A stretch of DNA of 64,000 nt from Azospirillum endophyticum (GTDB taxonomy: Bacteria > Pseudomonadota > Alphaproteobacteria > Azospirillales > Azospirillaceae). The translations under genes were made by a program, and so were the position numbers. Positions 46,881-54,551 of the stretch are shown piece by piece. The notes below the pieces were generated by a model. It was not told where the DNA came from. It made no database searches and saw only the letters and a program-made list of their open reading frames with translations. The first letter of the stretch is position 1; every line of letters begins with the position of its first letter. The stretch covers positions 79,946 to 143,945 of the forward strand of contig NZ_JAENHM010000051.1 in assembly GCF_016595245.1 (NCBI RefSeq), read 5' to 3'.

Positions 46881-47927
46881 ATGTCCCGATCCGACCTGAC
46901 CACCTCCATCGACCGCTACGAAGCCGAACTCGGGAGGCAGTTCGGCGCCGCTCTTCGCCGGGATGATCTCGACCTCAAACATGAGAAGATGCGCAGGAAC
47001 GCCTTCCTTTTCCTGCGCGCGACCTGTTGGCGTTGGGCCGAATGCGCGGCGGCACTCTGTCCGGACCTGATGGCGGCACCGGTGGCGGCCTCGGTCGGCG
47101 ACGCCCATGCCGGCAATTTCGGCCTGTGGCGCGACGCCCAGTTCAGGCTGGTCTGGGGGATCAACGATTACGACGAAGCCGCCCGCCTGCCCTATGCGCT
47201 CGATCTGGTCCGGCTGTGCGCCAGCATTCTGGTGGCAGACGACGCGCAGGACGCTGGCGATGTGGCCGGTATCGCCCTGGACTCCTATGCAACGGCGCTG
47301 AGGACCCCGCAGCCGGTCGTCCTGGAGGGCGGCACCGGCTGGTTGCGCGACCTGTTCGAGGCGAAGAACGACGATCGCGTCGAGTTCTGGAACAAGCTGC
47401 GCGATGCACCGCCCGCTCCGGTCGAACCGCCCGAATTCGAGGCGCTGCTGCTCGCGGCGCTGCCGGACGAGCTGTCCGACCGGAAGATCGCGCCCCGCAC
47501 GGCCGGCGCCAGCGGTCTGGGGCGGCCGCGCTTCGCAGCCTCCGGCATCCACCGCGGCGGCCCGGTCGCCGCCGAGGTCAAGGGCGTGATGCCATCCTGC
47601 TGGGTCATGGGCCGTGAAGCGGGGCTGGCGCAGCGCATGGCGACCGGGCAATACCGCTCGCCGGATCCGACGCTCGTCCATGGCCCCGGCCACGTCGTCC
47701 GGCGGCTGTCGCCCAATAACCGCAAGCTCGACTTCGACGAAATCGCGAGATCCCGGCGCAACAAGCTGGTCGCCGCGATGGCGGCCGAGCTGGCGGCGGT
47801 CCATGCCGCCGATGCCGACACCGATGCCATCCAGCGCGATCTCCACCGGCAACCGGAGGGCTGGCTCGCCGCCACGGCGCAGGCCGTGGCCGGCTGGACG
47901 GTCGAGGAATGGCACAGCTACCGCTGA
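46881..47927 (+). CDS. DUF2252 family protein
   Basis: 348 residues. The blocks KMRRNAFLFLRATCWRWAE, ASVGDAHAGNFGLW, WGINDYDEAARLPYALDLVRL and HRGGPVAAEVKGVMPSCW are typical of DUF2252, a family related to aminoglycoside-phosphotransferase-like kinases: GDAHAGNFG resembles the catalytic loop and NDYDEA the metal-binding segment. Substrate unknown. CAGGAGAAG precedes the ATG at 46881. Composition is back to the chromosomal average. Confidence 0.85.
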   Translation: MSRSDLTTSIDRYEAELGRQFGAALRRDDLDLKHEKMRRNAFLFLRATCWRWAECAAALCPDLMAAPVAASVGDAHAGNFGLWRDAQFRLVWGINDYDEAARLPYALDLVRLCASILVADDAQDAGDVAGIALDSYATALRTPQPVVLEGGTGWLRDLFEAKNDDRVEFWNKLRDAPPAPVEPPEFEALLLAALPDELSDRKIAPRTAGASGLGRPRFAASGIHRGGPVAAEVKGVMPSCWVMGREAGLAQRMATGQYRSPDPTLVHGPGHVVRRLSPNNRKLDFDEIARSRRNKLVAAMAAELAAVHAADADTDAIQRDLHRQPEGWLAATAQAVAGWTVEEWHSYR

Positions 47928-48352
47928 TCCAGGCATGCCGGTTGCGCCGCCGACTGCGAAGCCGAGAGGCCTGACCGGCAGCCCCTACCCCATCATATCC
48001 TCGCTGGACCGGTCGCGGTCGGAGCGGGCGGCCCATGTCCCGGCCATGCCCGACGGTAGATCGATGCAGAGATCGAAGCCGACCAGCAGCCCGATGCTCA
48101 GGATCGAGGTGGCGGCGGTGATGCAGAGAACGGTCATGGATTCGCTCCGTCCGGAGAATGTCTCAGCCTGGCACCGCCCGAAGGTCGTCCGCGGCGTGGC
48201 AGCGATCGTGAGCGCATTTCCGTCCCGAGGCTGTGAGCGGCCCCACATCCCATGTCCGATCCGGACCGTTCGCCGCGGCTTGAGCGACCGTCGGTCCCAT
48301 AATAAGCTTGCGTCTCCCGGCACCATGACTGCGACCGGCATGAGGGATTCCG
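47928..48352. other. Intergenic region between DUF2252 and VOC genes
   Basis: 425 bp. The only coding candidate is a 50-residue minus-strand ORF (47985-48137). No clear promoter recognised for the VOC gene. Confidence 0.4.
47985..48137 (-). CDS. Possible small single-TM protein
   Basis: 50 residues. One hydrophobic segment near the N-terminus (TAATSILSIGLLVGFDLCI) and a polar, charged tail ending EDMMG. GGAG lies 7 nt before the ATG at 48137. No relatives recognised; it may be a chance ORF. Confidence 0.35.
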   Translation of the reverse strand: MTVLCITAATSILSIGLLVGFDLCIDLPSGMAGTWAARSDRDRSSEDMMG

Positions 48353-48778
48353 ATGGCGGATACCGCCCCCACCCTGAACGGCGTCGTCGAGACCGGCCTC
48401 TATGTCGACGACTTGGCAAAGGCCCGCGCCTTTTACGAGGGAGTCATGGGGCTGCGGTCGATGCTTCTCGGCGACCGGCTCGCCGCCTATCCCGTGGGGC
48501 CGGGCAGCGTGCTGCTGCTGTTTCAAAAAGGACTGACCGACCAGCCTCTCGACACGCCCGGCGGGACGATCCCGCCCCATGGCGGAGGCGGCAGCCTTCA
48601 TTATGCCTTCGCCATTTCGGCGGAGCATGTGGACGGCTGGCTGGCGAGGCTCGCCGGGCATGGCGTCGCCGTCGAAAGCATCGTCGCATGGCCCCGGGGC
48701 GCTCGCAGCATCTACGTCCGCGATCCGGACGGCCATCTGGTCGAGCTGGTGACGCCCGGTCTATGGGACAATTACTGA
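48353..48778 (+). CDS. VOC-superfamily (glyoxalase/bleomycin-resistance-type) protein
   Basis: 141 residues. Paired beta-alpha-beta-beta-beta modules: VVETGLYVDDLAKARAFYEG opens the first, LHYAFAISAEHVDGWLARL the second, and YVRDPDGHLVELVTP closes it with the conserved metal-ligand Glu. VOC proteins include lyases, dioxygenases and drug-binding proteins; the substrate cannot be told. Confidence 0.9.
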   Translation: MADTAPTLNGVVETGLYVDDLAKARAFYEGVMGLRSMLLGDRLAAYPVGPGSVLLLFQKGLTDQPLDTPGGTIPPHGGGGSLHYAFAISAEHVDGWLARLAGHGVAVESIVAWPRGARSIYVRDPDGHLVELVTPGLWDNY

Positions 48779-48812
48779 ACTCCGTCACTGGACTCGGCCG
48801 GCGAAGAGTTGT

Positions 48813-48854
48813 TTGCGGTGGCGCAACGATGCCGCGGCGCGCGGCCGGCATCCT
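48813..48854 (+). promoter_or_regulatory. TTG-N8-CAA box and -10-like element upstream of the second hemerythrin gene
   Basis: TTGCGGTGGCGCAA (48813-48826), identical to the box at 13972-13985. A -10-like CATCCT begins at 48849, 29.5 bp from the box centre. Confidence 0.65.
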
Positions 48855-48902
48855 GGCTTCAACGCCGTTCGATCAAGGACGGCACCGGTTGGAGACAGCA
48901 TC

Positions 48903-49349
48903 ATGACCAATGCCAGCGTCAGCACCGCGCTCTATCGCGACCATCATGCCAATGTCGGCCAACTGGCCGGCCGCATCGAAGCCCTGCTGGCCTCGCGGTC
49001 GGTGGAATCGGACCCGGCGGCGCTGATCGCCACCGTGCGCGAGCTGTTCGGCATCTTCGCCGTCCACCTGTCGCTGGAGGACAGCGCGCTCTATCCCCGG
49101 CTGCTGACCCATCCCGACGCCGGGGTGCGGGCCACGGCGGCGCGATTCCAGACCGAGATGGGCAATCTGAGGGCGCGCTTCGACCTGTACCGCACCCGCT
49201 GGCCCGGTCCGGTGGCGGTCGCCAAGGACCCGGCCGCCTTCGTCCGCGAGACCCGCGACGTGGTCGCCGCGCTGAAACACCGCATCGGCCGCGAGGACCG
49301 CGAGCTGTATGACCTGATCGACCGCGCCGGGATGGCGAGTGCGGCCTGA
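48903..49349 (+). CDS. Hemerythrin-domain protein
   Basis: 148 residues. Di-iron ligands in a four-helix bundle: His14/His15 in YRDHHANV, His55 and Glu59 in VHLSLEDSALYP, and KHRIGREDRELY near the C-terminus. GGAG lies 8 nt before the ATG at 48903. It sits behind a TTG-N8-CAA box and directly before ubiTUV. A role in O2/NO binding or iron-centre protection under low oxygen is inferred from this setting. Confidence 0.88.
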   Translation: MTNASVSTALYRDHHANVGQLAGRIEALLASRSVESDPAALIATVRELFGIFAVHLSLEDSALYPRLLTHPDAGVRATAARFQTEMGNLRARFDLYRTRWPGPVAVAKDPAAFVRETRDVVAALKHRIGREDRELYDLIDRAGMASAA

Positions 49350-49374
49350 CGCAAGGGCTTTTTGAAGCTTGAAC

Positions 49375-49388
49375 TTGACCGAGGTCAA
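49375..49388 (+). promoter_or_regulatory. TTG-N8-CAA box upstream of ubiT
   Basis: TTGACCGAGGTCAA is a near-perfect palindrome with FNR-type outer triplets, about 70 bp before the ubiT ATG. It can drive ubiT-ubiU-ubiV separately from the hemerythrin gene. Confidence 0.65.
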
Positions 49389-49451
49389 TGACGTCAGGCG
49401 GTTACCGGCTTTCATGGGCGGCGGAATGACCGATGAGGAGGGAAGCCGCCC

Positions 49452-50126
49452 ATGCGCGATCCCGATGTCGCACCGAATGCTGTTGCCGACGAGCGTGCCC
49501 GCCGGTTCGAGACCGGGCTGAGCCGGGCCGGGCTGGGGCTGGTGCCCAAGCTGGGCCGGCGGGCCGGCGACGCGCTGCTCGCCCGCCTGTTGCGGCTGCT
49601 GGCCGACCGCCACCCGCGTGCCTTCGCGGCGCTGCGCGAGATGGCGGATGCCCGCGTGCTGATCGAGCCGGTCGACGCGCCGGTCGCGCTGCTGATGCGC
49701 GTCGGGCCGCAGCTGTCGCTGCATGCCGTGCCGCGCGGGGCCGGTGGCGTCGGCGACGCGGGAGCAGCCGATGCGGTGGTCCGCGGACCCTATGCCCGGC
49801 TGCTCGACCTGCTGGAGGGAAGGATCGACGGCGACGCGCTGTTCTTCCGGCGCGAGCTGGCCATCTCCGGCGACACCGCCCTGATCCTCGCCCTGCGCAA
49901 CACGCTGGACGGCGAGGAGGAGATGGATCTGGTGGCCGACGCCGCCTCCATCGCCGGGCCGCTGGCCCGCGTCCTGCCGGTGCTGCGGCGCAATGCCGGG
50001 CCGGTGCTGGACCGGATCGAGGCGGCGCGCCGGCTGCTGCCGCCGCCGCTGCGGCGGGGGATCGAGCGGGTGGAGGCGCGTATTGCCGGGACATTGCCGG
50101 ATACGCTGCCGGATAAGAGGGCGTAA
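49452..50126 (+). CDS. ubiT: UbiT: SCP2-domain accessory protein for O2-independent ubiquinone synthesis
   Basis: 224 residues. An SCP2 lipid-binding domain occupies the middle (LLMRVGPQLSLHAVPR, FFRRELAISGDTALILALRNTL), the hallmark of YhbT/UbiT. UbiT carries prenylphenol intermediates during anaerobic ubiquinone synthesis in the cytosol. The C-terminal region beyond 165 is an arginine-rich helix. Followed after 6 bp by ubiU and then ubiV, the conserved gene set. Confidence 0.88.
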   Translation: MRDPDVAPNAVADERARRFETGLSRAGLGLVPKLGRRAGDALLARLLRLLADRHPRAFAALREMADARVLIEPVDAPVALLMRVGPQLSLHAVPRGAGGVGDAGAADAVVRGPYARLLDLLEGRIDGDALFFRRELAISGDTALILALRNTLDGEEEMDLVADAASIAGPLARVLPVLRRNAGPVLDRIEAARRLLPPPLRRGIERVEARIAGTLPDTLPDKRA

Positions 50127-50132
50127 GGGATC

Positions 50133-51119
50133 ATGGATAATTTCGAGCTGATCTGCCCGGCGGGAACGCCGGCCGCGCTGCGCGCCGCCGTCGATGCCGG
50201 GGCCGATGCCGTCTATCTCGGCTTTCGCGACGAGACCAACGCCCGCAATTTTCCAGGGCTGAACTTCACCCGGCAGGATGTCGCCGACTCGGTGGATTAC
50301 GCCCATGCCCGGCGGGTCGAGGTCTATGTCGCCATCAACACCTATCCGCAGGCGGGCAATCTCGGCCCCTGGCAGAAGGCGGTCGACGATGCGGCGCGGC
50401 TGAAGGTCGATGCCGTCATCATGGCCGATCCGGGGCTGCTCGCCTATGCCGCCAAGCGTCATCCCGACCTGCGGCTGCATTTGTCGGTCCAGGCGTCGGC
50501 CGCCAATGTCGAGGCGATCCGGCTGTACCGCGATGCCTTCGGCGTGCGCCGGGTGGTGCTGCCGCGCGTGCTGACGGTGCCGGAGATCGCCAAGCTGAAC
50601 GCCGAGATCGACATCGAGACCGAGGTGTTCGTCTTCGGCGGCCTCTGCCCGATGGCGGAGGGGCGCTGTTCGCTGTCCTCCTACGCCACCGGCCTGTCGC
50701 CCAACAAGCAGGGCGTCTGTTCGCCGGCCAGCCATGTCCGCTACGAACAGCGCGGCGGCGCGCTGGCCTCGACGCTGGGCGGCTTCACCATCAACGTGTT
50801 CGGCGAGGGCGAGCAGGCCGGCTATCCCACCCTGTGCAAGGGCCGCTTCGTTGCCGGAGACGGGCCGGCCTACCTGTTCGAGGAGCCGACCAGCCTCAAC
50901 GCCATGGACCTGCTGCCGGAACTGAAGGCGGCCGGCGTGCGGGCGCTGAAGATCGAGGGGCGGCAGCGCGGCAAGGCCTATATCGCCGCGGTGGTCCGCG
51001 CCTATCGCGAGGCGCTGGAGACCTTCGCCGCCGGCCGGCCGGTGCCGCACATCGATCTGCAGGCGATGGTCGAGGGCGGGACCCAGACCACCGGGGCCTA
51101 TACCCGCGCTTGGCGCTGA
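50133..51119 (+). CDS. ubiU: UbiU: U32-family Fe-S hydroxylase subunit
   Basis: 328 residues, peptidase-U32-like TIM barrel. Four cysteines Cys172 and Cys179 (GGLCPMAEGRC), Cys196 (GVCSP) and Cys235 (PTLCKG) match, with a constant offset of three, the 4Fe-4S ligands of E. coli UbiU. With UbiV it hydroxylates the ubiquinone ring without O2, using prephenate as oxygen donor in the known system. The ubiV ATG follows 13 bp after its stop. Confidence 0.93.
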   Translation: MDNFELICPAGTPAALRAAVDAGADAVYLGFRDETNARNFPGLNFTRQDVADSVDYAHARRVEVYVAINTYPQAGNLGPWQKAVDDAARLKVDAVIMADPGLLAYAAKRHPDLRLHLSVQASAANVEAIRLYRDAFGVRRVVLPRVLTVPEIAKLNAEIDIETEVFVFGGLCPMAEGRCSLSSYATGLSPNKQGVCSPASHVRYEQRGGALASTLGGFTINVFGEGEQAGYPTLCKGRFVAGDGPAYLFEEPTSLNAMDLLPELKAAGVRALKIEGRQRGKAYIAAVVRAYREALETFAAGRPVPHIDLQAMVEGGTQTTGAYTRAWR

Positions 51120-51132
51120 GGAGTTTTACGGA

Positions 51133-52029
51133 ATGACTGCGTCGCTTACCCTGGGGCCGGTGCTGTTCAACTGGCCGGTCAACCGCTGGCGCGACTTCTA
51201 CGCCCGCATCGCCGACGAGGCGCCGGTGGACACCGTGGTCGTCGGCGAGATCGTCTGCTTCAAGCGGGCGCCCTTCTTCGCCGAGGCGATCGGGGACGTC
51301 ATCGAACGGCTGACCGCCGCCGGCAAGACGGTGTGGCTCGCCAGCCCGATCCTGGTCGGCAGCGAGCGCGAACGCGCGGCGATGCGCGATCTGGTGACCG
51401 CCGATGCCGGGCTTGTGGAGGCGAACGACATGGGGGCGCTGGCCCTGCTGGCCGGGCGGCCGCATGCGGTCGGACCGACGATCAACGTCTACAACGAGGC
51501 GACGCTCGGCTGGATGGCGGAGCGCGGCGCGGTGGCGGTGTCGCTGCCGGCGGAGCTGCCGGCCGCCACCGTCGCGGTGCTGGCGAAGGCCGGGCGGGAG
51601 CTGGGGGTGGAGACCGAGGTGCAGGTCTGGGGGCGGGCGCCGCTCGCCATCTCGGCCCGCTGCTATCACGCGCGCGCCCATGGGCTGCACAAGGACGGCT
51701 GCCAGTTCGTCTGCGGCAAGGACCCGGACGGCATGCCGGTGACGACGATGGACGGGCAGCCCTTCCTGACCGTCAACGGCACGCAGACGATGTCGCACGG
51801 CTGCCTGTGTCTGGCGGCGGAGATGCCGGCGCTGGCGGACATGGGGGTGAGCCGCTTCCGCCTGTCGCCGCAGGCGATGGACATGGTGCGGGTCGCCGAA
51901 GCCTTCCGGGCGGTGCTGGACGGCCGGCGCGACGGGGCCGAGGTGGCGGCGGAGCTGGGCGGGCTGATCGACGCGCCGCTGGTCAACGGCTTCTACCACG
52001 ACACCGCCGGGGCGCTGCGGGTGGCGTGA
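51133..52029 (+). CDS. ubiV: UbiV: U32-family Fe-S hydroxylase subunit
   Basis: 298 residues. Cys42 (EIVCFKR) and CYHARAHGLHKDGCQFVC, whose spacing (13 then 4 residues) equals that of the E. coli UbiV cluster ligands. It forms the heterodimer with UbiU for O2-independent ring hydroxylation. It ends 24 bp before the convergent fhuC-like gene. Confidence 0.93.
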   Translation: MTASLTLGPVLFNWPVNRWRDFYARIADEAPVDTVVVGEIVCFKRAPFFAEAIGDVIERLTAAGKTVWLASPILVGSERERAAMRDLVTADAGLVEANDMGALALLAGRPHAVGPTINVYNEATLGWMAERGAVAVSLPAELPAATVAVLAKAGRELGVETEVQVWGRAPLAISARCYHARAHGLHKDGCQFVCGKDPDGMPVTTMDGQPFLTVNGTQTMSHGCLCLAAEMPALADMGVSRFRLSPQAMDMVRVAEAFRAVLDGRRDGAEVAAELGGLIDAPLVNGFYHDTAGALRVA

Positions 52030-52053
52030 GGGGCTGGCGGGCGAGGGGCGGCA

Positions 52054-52830
52054 TCAGACATAGCCGATCGGCCGGCCTGAAACCGGATGCGGCATCACCC
52101 CGAAGGGCAGGCCGTAGATGCGCTCCAGCATCGCCGGAGTCATGATGTCGTCCGGTGCGCCGCGGGCGATCAGGCGGCCGCTGTGCAGGGCAAGCAGCTC
52201 GTCGCAGAAGCCGGCCGCCATGTTCACGTCGTGCAGCACGATGACCACGCCGAGGCCATGGTCGCGGCCGAGACGGCGGATCAGGGACAGCACCTCGACC
52301 TGATGCGCGATGTCGAGGGCCGAGGTCGGCTCGTCCAGCAGCAGGGCGCCCGGCCGCTGCGCCACCATCATCGCCAGCCAAACCCGCTGGCGTTCCCCGC
52401 CCGACAGCGCATCGACCGGCCGGCCGGCGAAGTCGGCGACGCCGGCCTGCGTCATCGCGTCTTCCACCGCTTGGCGGTCGGCCGCACCGAAGCGGCCGAA
52501 CGGGCCGTGCCAGGGATAGCGGCCGAGCGCAACCAGTTCGCGTCCGAGAAGGCCGGGGGCGGCGGGCGTCTGCTGCGGCAGATAGGCGAGCCGTCGGGCG
52601 AAGGCGCGGCTTTCCCAGGCGGCGAGCGGCCGGCCTTCGAAGCGGATCGTCCCGGTGGACGGGGCGAGCTGGCGCGCCATCAGCTTCAGCAGGGTCGATT
52701 TGCCCGATCCGTTGTGCCCGATCAGCCCGATGACCCGTCCGGGAGCCAGCGCCAGGCTCAACGGGTGCAGCAGGGTACGGCCGGGGACGGCCGCGCCGAC
52801 ATTGTCCAGGTCGAAGAAGCTGGTGCTCAT
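52054..52830 (-). CDS. fhuC: Siderophore ABC transporter ATP-binding protein (FhuC/FecE type)
   Basis: 258 residues. Walker A GHNGSGKST (38-46), Q-loop YLPQQTP, signature LSGGERQRVW, Walker B GALLLDEPTSALD and H-loop VLHDVN. It energises import of a ferric siderophore through the FhuB-type permease. The ATG overlaps the stop of the exporter gene (ATGA). Confidence 0.92.
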   Translation of the reverse strand: MSTSFFDLDNVGAAVPGRTLLHPLSLALAPGRVIGLIGHNGSGKSTLLKLMARQLAPSTGTIRFEGRPLAAWESRAFARRLAYLPQQTPAAPGLLGRELVALGRYPWHGPFGRFGAADRQAVEDAMTQAGVADFAGRPVDALSGGERQRVWLAMMVAQRPGALLLDEPTSALDIAHQVEVLSLIRRLGRDHGLGVVIVLHDVNMAAGFCDELLALHSGRLIARGAPDDIMTPAMLERIYGLPFGVMPHPVSGRPIGYV

Positions 52831-54551
52831 CGTTCGGCATTCCCTGCGATATCGTCCGGGCCTTCCGCGGCTTGCGTGCAAACCCGCGCGATCCGCCCGT
52901 CCGCCATATGGACCACCCGGTCGGCGACGCCGAAATAGCGGTCGTCATGCGAGATCACCACCAGCGCCCGGCCCTGGCGGCGCAGATCGGGCAGCAGCTC
53001 GGTATAGAAGAGGTGACGGAAGCCGGGATCCTGGTCGGCGGCCCATTCGTCGAAGACGATCACCGGCCGGCCGGCCGCCCAGGCGTTCAGCAGGGCCAGC
53101 CGCTTGCGCTGGCCGGTCGACAGGTCGGTGGTGGAGAAGACGCCGTCGCGCAGCGACACCTTGTGGGCGATGTCCAGCCGTTCCAGGTAGCGTTCCGCCT
53201 CCGGCGGCAGGCCGGCGCCGGGGGTGCCGACCTCGTCGAACAGGAAATAGTCGGTGAAGACGGTGGCGAAGAGTTGGCGGTAATCGTCGCGCGCCTCCTC
53301 CCCGACCGGTTGCCCGTCGAGCCGGATGGCGCCGGCCTGCGGCGCGTAGAGGCCGAGCAGCAGCTTGATCAGCGTCGTCTTGCCCGATCCGTTGTCGCCG
53401 ACGATGAACAGGATCTCGCCGCGCCGGATCTCCAGGTCGACCGGGCCGACCGCGAAACCCGGCCGGCCGTCCTCTCCCGCCGGCGGGTAGGCGTAGTGCA
53501 CGCCGTCGAGCACGATGCTCCGGCGCAGATCCGGCGTCGGTCCGCCGGGTTCCAGCAGCGCCACCGGTTCGTGCCCGTCGAAATCGGCGGCGAGCCGGGC
53601 GACCCGCCGGAAGGCGACCTGTGCCTGCCCCAGCGCCGGCAAGGCACCGACGAGCTGGTCGAGCGGCCCCTTGACGTAGAGCAGCACGATGGCGAAGCCG
53701 CTGACCACCGCCGGCTCCAGCGCCAGCCGGTCGCGCAGCAGCAGCATGATGCCGATGACCAGGAAGAACAGGCCGGACCCGACGGCATCCGCCGTCCAGA
53801 ACAGGCGCATGGCGTGGCTCTTGCGGCTGGCGATGCGATCCACCGCCCCGCCCAGCAGGTCTCCGAACACCCGGCGGCGGCGCGGCCGGTCGACGCGCAG
53901 TTCCTTGGCGCCCTCCGTGATGGCGCGGTACTGCTTCTGCAGATCGTCCTGGGCGTCGCGGACATCGGCGTAATCCGCCATCCAGGCGCGGCGGGCATGG
54001 TGGGTGACCAGCATGCCCGCCGTCACCGCCAGCAGAACCAGCAGCAGCAAGGCGGGCGACAGCGCCAGCAGATAGCCGAAGCAGCCCAGCGTCACCGTCA
54101 AAGCCACGGCGTAGCCGGAGACGTTGAAGGTGAAGATGCTCACCGCCTCCACGTCGTTGACCAGCGAGGCGACCAGCCGGTGCGTCCGCTGCCGTTCGAT
54201 GGCGGCGATCGGTGCGCGCAGGATGCGGGCGGCGATGTCCTTGCGCAGCGCCGCGACCAGCTTCTGGCCGACCAGGCTGTTGCCGATGCCGGCCGCCGCC
54301 TTGCCCAGCACGCTCAGCCCGCACAGGCCGGCGAAGGCCAGGAGGAAGCCGGCGCCGATCCCGTCGGCCGCCTGCAGGCCGCGGTTGACCTGCGCCAGCA
54401 GCGCCGCGGTGGCAAGGCCGCCGGCCGCCCCCAGCAGGGTCGCGGCCAGGGTCGCCGGCCAGAAGGGGCGCAGCAGGCGCAGCGCCGCGCGGAGCAGCGC
54501 GAAGCGGTCCCGGGCGGGATCGCCACCGGGTAAAGGAGCGGAGTCGTTCAT
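52827..54551 (-). CDS. PvdE/SyrD-like cyclic-peptide-type ABC exporter
   Basis: 574 residues. An N-terminal six-helix ABC exporter domain is fused to an ATPase with Walker A GDNGSGKTT, signature LSTGQRKRLALLNAW and FDEWAADQDP in place of a classical Walker B/D-loop. LSTGQRKRL and DEWAADQDP are typical of the PvdE/SyrD family that exports siderophore precursors or lipopeptides. It sits between importer genes with 4-bp overlaps on both sides; no peptide synthetase is in the window. Confidence 0.88.
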   Translation of the reverse strand: MNDSAPLPGGDPARDRFALLRAALRLLRPFWPATLAATLLGAAGGLATAALLAQVNRGLQAADGIGAGFLLAFAGLCGLSVLGKAAAGIGNSLVGQKLVAALRKDIAARILRAPIAAIERQRTHRLVASLVNDVEAVSIFTFNVSGYAVALTVTLGCFGYLLALSPALLLLVLLAVTAGMLVTHHARRAWMADYADVRDAQDDLQKQYRAITEGAKELRVDRPRRRRVFGDLLGGAVDRIASRKSHAMRLFWTADAVGSGLFFLVIGIMLLLRDRLALEPAVVSGFAIVLLYVKGPLDQLVGALPALGQAQVAFRRVARLAADFDGHEPVALLEPGGPTPDLRRSIVLDGVHYAYPPAGEDGRPGFAVGPVDLEIRRGEILFIVGDNGSGKTTLIKLLLGLYAPQAGAIRLDGQPVGEEARDDYRQLFATVFTDYFLFDEVGTPGAGLPPEAERYLERLDIAHKVSLRDGVFSTTDLSTGQRKRLALLNAWAAGRPVIVFDEWAADQDPGFRHLFYTELLPDLRRQGRALVVISHDDRYFGVADRVVHMADGRIARVCTQAAEGPDDIAGNAER

